Shown here: in pieces, positions 1-8,131 of the stretch
How positions within the stretch are numbered: the stretch's first letter is position 1
Layout of the letters: the number at the start of each line of letters is the position of its first letter
NCBI GenBank assembly: GCA_002311645.1
Contig: DBYW01000052.1
Span: 1-33,977 of the forward strand
Source of the DNA: Bacteroidales bacterium UBA1176
GTDB taxonomy: Bacteria; Bacteroidota; Bacteroidia; Bacteroidales; WCHB1-69
Length of the DNA stretch: 33,977 nucleotides
Direction of reading: 5' to 3'
Made by a program: the position numbers and the translations under genes
Notes under the pieces: generated by a model
Told to the model about the DNA's origin: nothing
What the model saw: only the letters and a program-made list of their open reading frames with translations
The model's database searches: none

Positions 1-417
1 GACCTCAACACCAGCGAAGAGGTGGGTTTCTCGTATGTGTACAACGAGGTGGGCACCTATACGGTCACGCTGCATGTGAGCAACGAGGTAGGGTGCGAGG
101 ATACCTATGAGCGGGAGGTGGTCGTCCATGAGAAGACCCGTTTCTACCTGCCCAACAGCTTCACCCCGAACGGGGACGGCATCAACGATGTGTTCGTTCC
201 GGTCCAGATGGAGGTGAAGGACGACTCTTACAGCATCACGATTTACGACCGTTGGGGCAACCTGGTGTTCAAGAGCAATGACATCACCGAGGGTTGGGAC
301 GGCAAGGTGGGCGGCAAGATGGTGGCCACGGGCTCAACCTACATCTATTACGTCAAGTACAAGGATTTTGATGACAGAGACTATGAGAAGAACGGCAAAG
401 TGACTGTCGTTTACTAA
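1..417 (+). CDS. T9SS type-B cargo protein, C-terminal end (partial)
   Basis: This is the last 138 codons of a gene that begins left of the window; the frame is open from base 1, so no start is visible. The first 40 or so residues look like the closing strands of a PKD-type Ig-like domain (GTYTVTLHVSNEVG). They are followed by the hallmark of the gliding-motility-associated C-terminal domain (CHU_C, type-B sorting signal): YLPNSFTPNGDGINDVF, then YDRWGNLVF and a GWDG loop, ending in a short beta strand. In Bacteroidota this domain sends proteins through the type IX secretion system to the surface or medium. What the cargo does cannot be told from this end. A strong terminator follows 23 nt after the stop codon. 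Confidence 0.9.
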   Translation, partial: DLNTSEEVGFSYVYNEVGTYTVTLHVSNEVGCEDTYEREVVVHEKTRFYLPNSFTPNGDGINDVFVPVQMEVKDDSYSITIYDRWGNLVFKSNDITEGWDGKVGGKMVATGSTYIYYVKYKDFDDRDYEKNGKVTVVY

Positions 418-440
418 AATAATTGCATCATTACGATTGG

Positions 441-470
441 AAGGCCGGTGAACGCACCGGCCTTTTTTTT
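441..470 (+). terminator. Rho-independent terminator after the T9SS cargo gene
   Basis: A perfect 10-bp stem (AAGGCCGGTG / CACCGGCCTT) closes an AACG loop and runs into a tract of eight T (463-470). It lies just downstream of the stop at 417 and touches the stop codon of the convergent methyltransferase gene. There is no T tract on the minus-strand side, so it should act mainly on plus-strand transcripts. Confidence 0.9.
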
Positions 471-1002
471 ACAGGACTTCCATTTGCCGGGCCGCTTCCC
501 AGATGGCAATGCCGGCGGCGATGGTGACGTTCAGGGAGTGCTTGGTGCCGTGTTGGGGTATTTCGATGGCGGCGTCACAAAGGGGCAGGAGCCGGTCGTC
601 CACCCCGAACACTTCGTTGCCGACCACCAAAGCCACTTTTTCAAATTCTTTGAAAGAAAACTGGTTCAGCATTTTGGATTGGTCCACTTGCTCCACAACG
701 AACAGGGCGTATCCGTCATCTTTGAGGCGTCGGGCAAGCGCTTCCACGTCTTCTGCGTATTCCCAAGCGACGCTTTCGGTAGCACCGAGTGCGGTCTTGG
801 CGATGTCTTTGTGGGGTGGGCACGCGGTGATGCCGCACAGGTAGAGTTTCTCGACGTTGAAGGCGTCGCACGTGCGGAAGACAGAGCCTACATTGTTCAT
901 GCTGCGAATGCTGTCGAGCACGACTACAATGGGGGCTTTGGGCTGAGCCTTGAACTGCTCCGGTGTGACGCGGTGCAGCTCCTCCATGGTCAGTTTTTTC
1001 AT
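469..1002 (-). CDS. TrmH/SpoU-family RNA 2'-O-methyltransferase
   Basis: The 177-residue protein is a compact SPOUT-class (trefoil knot) methyltransferase using S-adenosylmethionine to methylate a ribose 2'-OH in tRNA or rRNA. All three SpoU motifs are visible: motif 1 with N37, G39, S40 and R43 (NNVGSVFR), motif 2 around N129-E130 (LVVGNEVFGV), and motif 3 from about 148 to 160 (IEIPQ then SLNV). There is no N-terminal substrate-binding extension, so it is the minimal TrmH/TrmL-like size and the target nucleotide cannot be named from sequence. It starts 12 nt after the dnaB stop and is probably cotranscribed with dnaB. Confidence 0.88.
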   Translation of the reverse strand: MKKLTMEELHRVTPEQFKAQPKAPIVVVLDSIRSMNNVGSVFRTCDAFNVEKLYLCGITACPPHKDIAKTALGATESVAWEYAEDVEALARRLKDDGYALFVVEQVDQSKMLNQFSFKEFEKVALVVGNEVFGVDDRLLPLCDAAIEIPQHGTKHSLNVTIAAGIAIWEAARQMEVL

Positions 1003-1014
1003 GGTGTGTGGATG

Positions 1015-2598
1015 TTAGAATGGATATTCTCCCTCAGGAGAAGGTTCGGGTTGCGCGGGCGTGTCGTCGTTCATGCTGGACTCCATGATGCTGAAGCTGG
1101 GGCTGGGCGAGATGTTGACGCCCGGCAAGGGGACACCGCCCTCGCTGGTGAAGGTGGTGTCGCTGCCCAGAAAGTAACCCGTATCCACATCGGAAAACTT
1201 GGTGTATTGGCTTTGGAATCGCACGCGGACGTTGCCGGTACTTCCGTGTCGGTTTTTCTCGAACATGATTTCGGCCAAGCCTTGCGAAGGGGTGTCGTCT
1301 TCAAACTTGTCCATCTTGTAATACTCCGGACGATAGATGAAAAGCACGAGGTCGGCATCCTGTTCGATGGAGCCGGATTCACGAAGGTCGGAGAGCATGG
1401 GGCGTCTGTTGCCGCCACGGGTCTCAACGGCTCGGCTCAGCTGGGCCAAGGCGATGACGGGGATGTCTAACTCTTTGGCCAAGGCTTTCAACGAACGGGA
1501 GATGTAACTGATCTCCTGCTCACGGTTGCCTCCTTTATTGTTGGTGTCGGAGCCTCCCTGCATGAGCTGCAGATAGTCGATAATGGCCATCTGGATGTTG
1601 TACTTGTGCTTGAGACGGCGGCACTTGGCACGAAGGTCGAAAACCGAAAGCGCTGGCGTGTCGTCAATGATGAGGTTGGAGCTGTCCAAGGCTCCGATGC
1701 TGTTCACCAACTTTGTCCACTCGTCCTCGGAGAGTTGCCCTTTTGCGATGTGCTCGGTAACGATACCGGATTCCATGGAGAAGAGACGTTGTGCGAGCTG
1801 TCCGGCGGACATCTCGAGGGAGAAGAAGGCCACAGGACGATTGTAGTCGAGGGCGGCGTTGCGGGCGATGGAAAGCACAAAGGAGGTCTTGCCCATGCCG
1901 GGACGTCCGGCCATGATGATGAGATCTGATTTCTGAAAGCCGCCGGTTTTTTCGTCGATGGCGCGGATGCCGGAGGGCACGCCTTGCAAATCGTCGGAAT
2001 TTTTGCGCATATTGTCCAACTCGTCGAGCACCGACTGCACGACCTGATGCAACTCCTTGCTGTCGCGTTTGAAATTGCTCTCGATGATGTTGAAGATCTT
2101 GGTCTCGGCTTTGTCCAGCAGCTCGAGTACGTCGTTGGACTCGTCGTAAGAATCGGTGATGATGTCGTTGCAGTTGTGGATGAGTTCGCGGACGACGAAC
2201 TTTTCCATGACCACGCGGGCGTGGTACTCGATGTTGGCGGCGGAGGTGATTCGGTTGGTAAGACCTGACAGGTAGGCGGCGCCGCCCACCACGTCGAGCA
2301 ACTTGTCCTTGCGCAGCTGGTTGGTGACGGTGAGCAGGTCGATAGGTTGCGCCATCGTGAAGAGTTTCTTGATGGCGTTGAAAATGTGCTGGTTGGCGGC
2401 TACATAGAACATTTGTGGCTGCAGGAAGTCGAGAATGGTGCTCACAGCATTGTCGTCAATCATGAGCGCACCAAGTACGGCTTCTTCAAATTCCACGGCT
2501 TGTGGCGTGACTTTGCCGGTGACTCCTAAAATATTTTCGACACGGTTGTAAGACGGACTCTTGGTCTGTCGATTTTCAGTAACAGGTTTGTTTTCCAT
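1015..2598 (-). CDS. dnaB: Replicative DNA helicase DnaB
   Basis: This is the hexameric 5'-3' helicase that unwinds DNA at the fork and interacts with primase. The N-terminal DnaB domain covers about residues 30-135, followed by a linker and the RecA-like ATPase domain with Walker A GRPGMGKTS at 231-239, Walker B (MAIIDYLQLM) and a downstream RESGSIEQDAD motif. I chose the ATG at 2598 (527 aa). An in-frame ATG 48 nt upstream would add 16 residues but would place the start about on top of the promoter -7 box at 2636-2643. The C-terminal tail, rich in Pro, Ser and Glu, is probably disordered. No intein is present. Confidence 0.95.
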   Translation of the reverse strand: MENKPVTENRQTKSPSYNRVENILGVTGKVTPQAVEFEEAVLGALMIDDNAVSTILDFLQPQMFYVAANQHIFNAIKKLFTMAQPIDLLTVTNQLRKDKLLDVVGGAAYLSGLTNRITSAANIEYHARVVMEKFVVRELIHNCNDIITDSYDESNDVLELLDKAETKIFNIIESNFKRDSKELHQVVQSVLDELDNMRKNSDDLQGVPSGIRAIDEKTGGFQKSDLIIMAGRPGMGKTSFVLSIARNAALDYNRPVAFFSLEMSAGQLAQRLFSMESGIVTEHIAKGQLSEDEWTKLVNSIGALDSSNLIIDDTPALSVFDLRAKCRRLKHKYNIQMAIIDYLQLMQGGSDTNNKGGNREQEISYISRSLKALAKELDIPVIALAQLSRAVETRGGNRRPMLSDLRESGSIEQDADLVLFIYRPEYYKMDKFEDDTPSQGLAEIMFEKNRHGSTGNVRVRFQSQYTKFSDVDTGYFLGSDTTFTSEGGVPLPGVNISPSPSFSIMESSMNDDTPAQPEPSPEGEYPF

Positions 2599-2635
2599 AT
2601 ATTGGGGAAGTAAAGAGGTGATTTGATTCGGGCGG

Positions 2636-2670
2636 CAAATATACATAAAAAGTATATAATCCGAAACAAA
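2636..2670 (-). promoter_or_regulatory. Bacteroidetes-type promoter for dnaB
   Basis: On the minus strand a TATATTTG -7 box (matching TAnnTTTG) lies at 2643-2636, about 38 nt upstream of the chosen dnaB start. The best -33 candidate is TTTG at 2670-2667, with a slightly long 23-nt spacer, so the -33 assignment is weaker than the -7. Its presence suggests that dnaB-trmH is transcribed separately from the upstream cdd gene. Confidence 0.6.
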
Positions 2671-2724
2671 AATGCAAAGTGCTTGCTTGTCAATGCTTTA
2701 AAGTTGACTTCTTCCTCTTGGGCT

Positions 2725-3210
2725 CTATGGCAGGAAGCCGGCGTGGAAAGTATATGGCAGCAGGTCGGCCACGCACCGCAGGTGGTATATGGGTCCCTCT
2801 TGTCCCGCGAGAATCACCTCGATGTGTTGCCCGAATTTCTGTTCATACTCGTAGAGCACTTGGCGGCAGCTCCCGCATGGAGACACTGGCACCTTGAGCG
2901 GTTCCACGGGGTTGATGGCTGTGATGACGATGCGGGAGAAGGGTACCTCCGGGAATTTTGCCGAAGCCGCGAAAGCAGCAGTGCGTTCAGCGCATAGGCC
3001 GCAAGGGTAGACGGCATTCTCCTGGTTGCAGCCCGTGACCACCTGGCCGTTGTTCATCAGGATGGCGGCTCCGACCTGGAAGTGGGAGTATGGGGCGTAG
3101 GCATGCGTGGCAGCCTGTTCGGCCTCCGCTAATAGTTTAAGGATGTCAGCGGGAAGCTCGACGCGGTCTTCGTATACGAGAATGCGGGATTCAAGGGATA
3201 TGGTTTTCAT
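2725..3210 (-). CDS. cdd: Cytidine deaminase
   Basis: The enzyme hydrolyses cytidine and deoxycytidine to uridine and deoxyuridine in pyrimidine salvage. At 161 aa it is in the range of the small tetrameric class. The zinc site is clear: C73 with the proton-shuttling E75 (the CAE motif), and C112 and C115 in PCGSC. The segment YAPYSHFQVGAA (38-49) and the N/E pair in NQENAVYP (62-69) match the substrate-binding part of the family. It lies 44 nt downstream of pyrD on the same strand, which makes a de novo plus salvage pyrimidine cluster likely. The longer N-terminal region of about 30 residues is normal for Bacteroidota homologues. Confidence 0.93.
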   Translation of the reverse strand: MKTISLESRILVYEDRVELPADILKLLAEAEQAATHAYAPYSHFQVGAAILMNNGQVVTGCNQENAVYPCGLCAERTAAFAASAKFPEVPFSRIVITAINPVEPLKVPVSPCGSCRQVLYEYEQKFGQHIEVILAGQEGPIYHLRCVADLLPYTFHAGFLP

Positions 3211-3254
3211 TGCGATGTTTTTATGGAAAAAGTGTTGATGGGGTGGGAGAGAAG

Positions 3255-4154
3255 CTATATGCAGCCGCGCACGTCCTCCCAGCAGGTGATGCCCTCTTTC
3301 TCACAGAGCGTTTGCAGATCATTGACAATGTGTTGCCCTGCGAGCGGGTCGTTGAAATTGGCGGTGCCCACTTGCACAGCGGTGGCGCCGGCCATGATGA
3401 ACTCGAGTGCGTCCTCAGCCGTGGCGATGCCCCCGATGCCGAACACGGGCACATGTACTTGCTTGCAAACGGCATGCACCATGCGCAAGGCGATGGGCTT
3501 GATGGCTGGTCCGGAAAGACCGGCATAGACGTTGTTGAAGACGGGTTTCCGGCGATGGACATCGATAGCCAAGGCCTGGAAAGTGTTGACTAAGGATAGG
3601 GAGTCGGCGCCGGCCTCTTCGCAGGCGAGTGCCATCGCGACAATGTCTTCCGCGTTGGGCGAAAGCTTGACGATAAGGGGTTTGCTGCAAACCTTGCGCA
3701 CGGCGGTGACCACTTCGCGGGCCACGTCGGCCTTCAGGCCGAAAGCCATCCCCCCGCTCTTGACATTCGGGCAGGAAATGTTGAGCTCCAGCATGTCGAT
3801 GTCGGCCTTGGAGAGCAATTCTGCGCCGGCAACATAGTCGTCGATGCAACTGCCACCCATGTTGGCGATGAGTACCGTGTCGAAACGGCGCATCTTGGCG
3901 ACACCCTCCTCTACGAAGGCCCGTACGCCGGGGTTCTGCAGCCCTACGCTGTTCATCATGCCCGAGGCGGTCTCGTATACACGGATACCCTCGTTACCGT
4001 CCTTGGGAATCCAAGTCAGACCTTTGGAACTGATGCCGCCCAGACAGCTCACATCAAATAGTTCATTATATTCATCTCCGAAGCCGAAAGTGCCGGAGGC
4101 GGCAACGATGGGATTCTTGAAACGGACGCCATTGATGGTGGTGGAAAGATCCAT
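3255..4154 (-). CDS. pyrD: Dihydroorotate dehydrogenase B, catalytic subunit
   Basis: This 299-residue FMN-containing TIM barrel oxidises dihydroorotate to orotate in UMP synthesis. The class 1B signature is visible: K44 in SSKGLT, N68-S69 in GMMNSVGLQNPG, and the catalytic C128 in NISCPNVKSGG. Class 1B enzymes work as a heterotetramer with the iron-sulfur/FAD subunit PyrK, which is encoded directly upstream. I chose the ATG at 4154 because the conserved MDLSTTINGVRFKNP start begins there. The open frame further upstream is a shadow of pyrK. The start lies 29 nt after the pyrK stop. Confidence 0.95.
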   Translation of the reverse strand: MDLSTTINGVRFKNPIVAASGTFGFGDEYNELFDVSCLGGISSKGLTWIPKDGNEGIRVYETASGMMNSVGLQNPGVRAFVEEGVAKMRRFDTVLIANMGGSCIDDYVAGAELLSKADIDMLELNISCPNVKSGGMAFGLKADVAREVVTAVRKVCSKPLIVKLSPNAEDIVAMALACEEAGADSLSLVNTFQALAIDVHRRKPVFNNVYAGLSGPAIKPIALRMVHAVCKQVHVPVFGIGGIATAEDALEFIMAGATAVQVGTANFNDPLAGQHIVNDLQTLCEKEGITCWEDVRGCI

Positions 4155-4183
4155 GATGTTGGGGGTTTTGAAGGAGTGTTTGA

Positions 4184-4978
4184 TTACTGTTGAAAAAGAA
4201 TGTTGGCAGGAAAGACAGGGCCTTCCTTGCAGACGCGCTTCATGCCTTCGGCGGTTCGGATGCTGCATCCGAGGCAAGCGCCGATGCCGCAGGCCATGCG
4301 GTGTTCCATGGAGCACCAGCAGGGTGTCTTTTGTTCGGCGCATAAGGCGGCCACCTTGCGCATCATCACCTCCGGGCCGCAGGTGTAGACGGCATCGTAT
4401 TTCTCGGGCGTGAGCAGGTCGGTGATATAGCCGCGATAGCCCTCGTCGCCCACTTCGGTGGAGGCGAAGATGTTGGCACAGTACGGCTCGAATTCTTCCA
4501 TGGCGAACAATATGTCGCGATAGCCTAAGAAGGCGTCCACAAGAACACCTTTGGCGGTAAGTTCTTGTGCGGTCTGGCAGAGTGGCGGGATGCCGAGGCC
4601 GCCGCCCACGAGTGCCACGCGACCGGCGGCTTGGTCAACAGGGTATCCGGTGCCTAAAGCACCCAATAGGGAGATAGGGTCGCCGGCTTCCAGTTCGGAG
4701 AGTTTGCGGGTGCCTTGGCCCACTACGCGGTACATGAAATGGAGCGTGTGCTCGTTGGCTTTGAAGATGCTGATAGGGCGCATCAGGGTGAGCTCGCGTT
4801 CCCAGGCCTTGAGCATGAAAAACTGGCCGGCGTGGGCATCAGCGCCCTTTCGTTCCGCGACGAGCACGTAAATGTTGTCCGTCAGGCGGGATTGGGAGAT
4901 GACCGTGGAATCGAAATAGTTCATGGGGTCGATGGTTTCGTTATATGGCAAATGGGAGAACATTTTTTGTTCTCCCAT
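4184..4978 (-). CDS. pyrK: Dihydroorotate dehydrogenase B, electron-transfer subunit
   Basis: PyrK carries FAD and a [2Fe-2S] cluster and passes electrons from PyrD-bound FMN to NAD+. The FAD-binding RPIS motif is at 67-70, the NAD-binding glycine stretch (VGGGLGIPP) at about 124-132, and the cluster cysteines are C230, C235, C238 and C250 in the typical MACGIGACLGC then VCKEGPVF arrangement. The ATG at 4978, 8 nt after the pyrF stop, gives 264 aa. An internal ATG at 4924 would start closer to the usual family N-terminus, so the first 18 residues are uncertain. A longer frame upstream overlaps pyrF and is not real. Confidence 0.93.
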   Translation of the reverse strand: MGEQKMFSHLPYNETIDPMNYFDSTVISQSRLTDNIYVLVAERKGADAHAGQFFMLKAWERELTLMRPISIFKANEHTLHFMYRVVGQGTRKLSELEAGDPISLLGALGTGYPVDQAAGRVALVGGGLGIPPLCQTAQELTAKGVLVDAFLGYRDILFAMEEFEPYCANIFASTEVGDEGYRGYITDLLTPEKYDAVYTCGPEVMMRKVAALCAEQKTPCWCSMEHRMACGIGACLGCSIRTAEGMKRVCKEGPVFPANILFQQ

Positions 4979-4986
4979 TGTGATGA

Positions 4987-5850
4987 TTAGCAATGAATGG
5001 CATTGAGGATGTCGTCCCTCATGCGGATGGCTTCGGAGCGTGCGCAGTCGGCGAAGTGTTGTTCGCCATTGGGTTGCTTGCGGTAGGCGAGCAGGATCCC
5101 TCTTGACGAGTTGACCACGCCGCCATTGCCGTTGTGCAGGTACTTGGCGATGTCTTCGGCCTTGCCGCCCTGGGCGCCGTATCCGGGAATGAGGAAGAAG
5201 GTGGAGGCGAGTATATGGCGGATTTCGGCGGCCTCGTCGGCGTGGGTGCATCCCATGACGCCGCCGATGCCGGAATAGCCGCAGGCGCCCAGATAGTCGC
5301 GTCCTATCTCGTTGATCCGTTCACCCACCACATGATAGACGCGGCGATTGCCCGTGGGCAGGTACTCGATGTCCTTGGCACCTTCGTTGGAAGTGCGGAT
5401 GAGCACGAAGATACCCTTGTTGTGATTTTGCACGTAGGGCAAGTATGGTGTGAGGCTGTCCATTCCCATATAGGGGCTGAGCGTGACAAAGTCGGCCTCG
5501 AAGTCGCCCGTGAAGTGTGCCTTGGCATACATCTCGGCGGTCTTGGCGATATCCCCGCGCTTGATGTCGGCGATGGCGACGGCATTTTTCTCGCGCAGGA
5601 GGGCAAGCGTGCGCTGGTAGGCGCGCAGGCCGGCCATGCCGTAAGATTCATAGTAGGCAATTTGCACTTTGTAGCAGGCCGCCACGTCGAGTGTGGCCTC
5701 GACAATGGCCTTGTTGAACTGGAAGATTCCCTCCTCGATGTCGGGATAGCGTTGGGCGAACTCAGGGGGCAAATAGCCATAGTCTGTGTCCAATCCCACG
5801 CATACATGCCCGTTTTGGGCAACTTTTTCGAACAATTTGTCTATAATCAT
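4987..5850 (-). CDS. pyrF: Orotidine 5'-phosphate decarboxylase (type 2)
   Basis: The enzyme decarboxylates OMP to UMP, the last step of de novo UMP synthesis. The catalytic D-x-K-x-x-D set is at D95, K97 and D100 (ADIKRGDI), and the N-terminal VGLDTDYGYLP segment matches the type 2 (long, about 270-290 aa) subfamily. At 287 aa it is full length. It is the first pyr gene of the cluster pyrF-pyrK-pyrD-cdd and lies 57 nt downstream of the response regulator. I see no good TAnnTTTG box in that gap, so the pyr genes may be read from the response-regulator promoter or from one I cannot recognise. Confidence 0.95.
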   Translation of the reverse strand: MIIDKLFEKVAQNGHVCVGLDTDYGYLPPEFAQRYPDIEEGIFQFNKAIVEATLDVAACYKVQIAYYESYGMAGLRAYQRTLALLREKNAVAIADIKRGDIAKTAEMYAKAHFTGDFEADFVTLSPYMGMDSLTPYLPYVQNHNKGIFVLIRTSNEGAKDIEYLPTGNRRVYHVVGERINEIGRDYLGACGYSGIGGVMGCTHADEAAEIRHILASTFFLIPGYGAQGGKAEDIAKYLHNGNGGVVNSSRGILLAYRKQPNGEQHFADCARSEAIRMRDDILNAIHC

Positions 5851-5907
5851 GATGCCTTGGTCTATGGGTGAGCAATATAGGAGCTGGTCGTGTCTGCTGC
5901 GCGGTGA

Positions 5908-6684
5908 TTATTCGGAAACCTTGAGCATGAAGCCTGTTCCATGCACGTTGACGATTTCCACTAACGGTTTGTAGTCGCCGATGTAGGTGACTTTGCGTTT
6001 GCCTTTTTCTTTGGGTGCAATGTGCCCTTCGTCGTCAATCTGGAGGTAGGAGCGCAGTTTGGTGAGAAACACGTCCATGCTTCTGCCGACAGCGTGGTCG
6101 TCTTCGCCCCAGATCTCTTTGAGGATGATCTCGCGCGGGATGAGCTTGTTCTTGTGGTCAAGCAGCAACTTGAGCAGTTCGGCTTCCTTGCGGGTGAGCG
6201 TGCGGGTCATCTTCGGATGGATGAGTTGCATGCCGCTGAAATTGAAGGTGAAGTTGCCCATCTTGTAGATCTTCTCTTCATAGAGGGCTTTCTGCACGGC
6301 GGTGCCGCGTTTGCAACGTTTTAAGATGGCACGTACGCGTAGCTCCAACTCCTCGATGCTGAAGGGCTTGGCCACATAGTCGTCGCAGCCCAGCTTGAAT
6401 CCTTTGACTCGCTCCTCCTTGGATGTGCGGGAGGTGAGGATGATGATGGGCGTGTAGTCATCAATTTTGCGGATGTCCTGCAGCAACGAGAACCCGTCCT
6501 TGCCGGGCAGCATCACGTCGATAATACATAGATCGTACATGTCCGTGTTATATGCTTTTGCTGCCATCTCTCCATCCTTGAAATCAACTACTTCGTATCC
6601 TTCGAGCTCAAAGTAGTCCTTAATGACGTAGCGCAGGTTTTCGCTGTCGTCCACCAACATGATTTTTTCTTTGTTGTTTTCCAT
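5908..6684 (-). CDS. OmpR/PhoB-family response regulator (RprY-like)
   Basis: A two-component DNA-binding regulator of 258 aa. The receiver domain (about 6-122) has the full acidic pocket D12-D13, the phospho-acceptor D56 (IIDVMLPGKDG), T84 and K107 in AKPF. The winged-helix domain runs from about 160 to 256. Its receiver resembles RprY of Bacteroides and Porphyromonas. Odd points: between the recognition helix (ending LRSYLQ, 210-215) and the final wing strands (VEIVNVHGTGF, 242-252) there is an extra charged segment of about 25 residues that most family members lack, and no histidine kinase gene is adjacent. The promoter is at 6763-6793. Confidence 0.9.
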   Translation of the reverse strand: MENNKEKIMLVDDSENLRYVIKDYFELEGYEVVDFKDGEMAAKAYNTDMYDLCIIDVMLPGKDGFSLLQDIRKIDDYTPIIILTSRTSKEERVKGFKLGCDDYVAKPFSIEELELRVRAILKRCKRGTAVQKALYEEKIYKMGNFTFNFSGMQLIHPKMTRTLTRKEAELLKLLLDHKNKLIPREIILKEIWGEDDHAVGRSMDVFLTKLRSYLQIDDEGHIAPKEKGKRKVTYIGDYKPLVEIVNVHGTGFMLKVSE

Positions 6685-6762
6685 ATTTGGTTATATTTTA
6701 ATATTTTATTGGTTCAAATTGGTTGTATTTTAACTTAAAATCTTTAATTTTTTAAAATTGTG

Positions 6763-6793
6763 CAAAAATACAAAAAAACAAAAACAAATGCAA
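6763..6793 (-). promoter_or_regulatory. Promoter for the response-regulator gene
   Basis: On the minus strand the -7 box TATTTTTG is at 6770-6763 and a TTG -33 element at 6793-6791, with a 20-nt spacer. The predicted leader of about 70 nt is very AT-rich. The element sits back to back with the plus-strand promoter at 6797-6826, so the two -33 boxes are only 3 nt apart. Confidence 0.7.
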
Positions 6794-6796
6794 TGC

Positions 6797-6826
6797 TTTG
6801 AAAAAAATCTAATTTTGCTATCTTTG
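6797..6826 (+). promoter_or_regulatory. Promoter for the THUMP methyltransferase gene
   Basis: The -33 TTTG is at 6797-6800 and the -7 TATCTTTG at 6819-6826, separated by 18 nt. The chosen start codon is at 6905, giving a leader of about 70 nt. Confidence 0.75.
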
Positions 6827-6904
6827 CAGCCGTTTTCGGATAGGGACAAGATGAGCTTTTGAATCCATCCATGATACATATTTATAATATAGCACTGTGT
6901 GACA

Positions 6905-8089
6905 ATGGGGAACAATGAATATTATGTGGCAAAGACCTTTGCGGGATTGGAGCATTTGTTGGCTGGCGAGTTGGAGTCGCTTGGGGCGCGGAACTGCCGT
7001 GTGATGAGTCGCTCCGTCGCCTTTGAGGGGCCTGTGGAGCTGATGTACAAAGCCAACTATCACTGTCGGACTGCCCTGCGCGTGTTGTGGCGGCAGAAAA
7101 CGTTCACTTTCCGCAACAACCGTCAGTTTTACGAGCAGATCTTTGAGTTCCCCTCCGAGAATTTCCTGGCTCAAGACGGCACTTTAGCCGTGCATGCCAC
7201 CATTGCGGATACCATTTTCAACACGCCGCTCTATGCCTCCGTACTTGCCAAGGATGCCGTCTGCGACCGTTTCCGCGACCTTTATGGCGAACGCCCGTCC
7301 GTGGACCGCGAATCCCCGGATGTGCAATTCCACATCCACATATACAAGGATGAGGCCCAGCTGTTCCTCGACAGCTCTGGCGAGTCTTTGCACAAACGCG
7401 GCTACAAGGTGCGCAACCATCCCGCTCCCATCAACGAAGTGGTGGCCGCGGCCATGCTTATGCTGGCAGGCTATGACGGCAGCTGCGACTTCATCGACCC
7501 CATGTGCGGCGGCGCGACCCTGCCTATTGAGGCAGCCATGATGGCACTCCACATTCCCGCCGGATTTTATCGCCGCGACTATGGGTTCTGCCGCTGGAAA
7601 CGCTTCGACCCGCAACTCTGGAAGAGCATTCGCGACAAAGCAGAAATTCTCGACGACGTTCCTGTGAATTTCTATGCCAGCGACATCGACCCTCGTTTCG
7701 TAGAAATGGCGCGAGACAACGTCAAACGAGCCCGCCTCGCCGACTTTATCCGCGTTGAACGACGCGACATGCGCCAATCGAAGCCTGCGCGTACACCCGC
7801 CTTGGTCATGATGAACCCGCCATACGGCGAACGCCTTGAAGTGAAGGACATTGAGGACTTCTATGCCGAAATCGGCGACACCCTGAAACGCAATTACGCA
7901 GGCTGCAGGGCGTTCTTGATCAGCTCCGACATGAAAGCCCTCAAGCGTGTCGGCCTTAAGCCCGACTCCAAGACGACACTCTTTAACGGCTCTTTGGAAT
8001 GTCGTTTCCTCGGCTATGATCTCTTCGCTGGCGATAGAAAGAACTTTATGGCCCAAAATCAACCCTCGTCGCATACCAAAAGTTTATAA
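6905..8089 (+). CDS. THUMP-domain class I RNA methyltransferase (RlmL N-terminal-like)
   Basis: This 394-residue protein belongs to the UPF0020/RlmL-like family of S-adenosylmethionine-dependent methyltransferases that act on guanine N2 in rRNA or tRNA. A ferredoxin-like plus THUMP region covers about 1-160, followed by a Rossmann methyltransferase with motif I FIDPMCGGATLPIEAA (197-210) and the base-binding NPPY at 304-307. E. coli RlmL is twice as long because it is fused to RlmK; here only the RlmL-like half exists, as is common in Bacteroidota. I prefer the ATG at 6905 over a GTG two codons upstream. The exact substrate is not known from sequence. Confidence 0.9.
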   Translation: MGNNEYYVAKTFAGLEHLLAGELESLGARNCRVMSRSVAFEGPVELMYKANYHCRTALRVLWRQKTFTFRNNRQFYEQIFEFPSENFLAQDGTLAVHATIADTIFNTPLYASVLAKDAVCDRFRDLYGERPSVDRESPDVQFHIHIYKDEAQLFLDSSGESLHKRGYKVRNHPAPINEVVAAAMLMLAGYDGSCDFIDPMCGGATLPIEAAMMALHIPAGFYRRDYGFCRWKRFDPQLWKSIRDKAEILDDVPVNFYASDIDPRFVEMARDNVKRARLADFIRVERRDMRQSKPARTPALVMMNPPYGERLEVKDIEDFYAEIGDTLKRNYAGCRAFLISSDMKALKRVGLKPDSKTTLFNGSLECRFLGYDLFAGDRKNFMAQNQPSSHTKSL

Positions 8090-8131
8090 TTGACGTTTAT
8101 GGATGCAGAAAAACATAAAATCTTATTTTTG

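Noticed and set aside
448..1470. 340-codon plus-strand frame over the TrmH and DnaB genes
   Set aside because: Both genes underneath are full length with all motifs; the frame starts inside a terminator.
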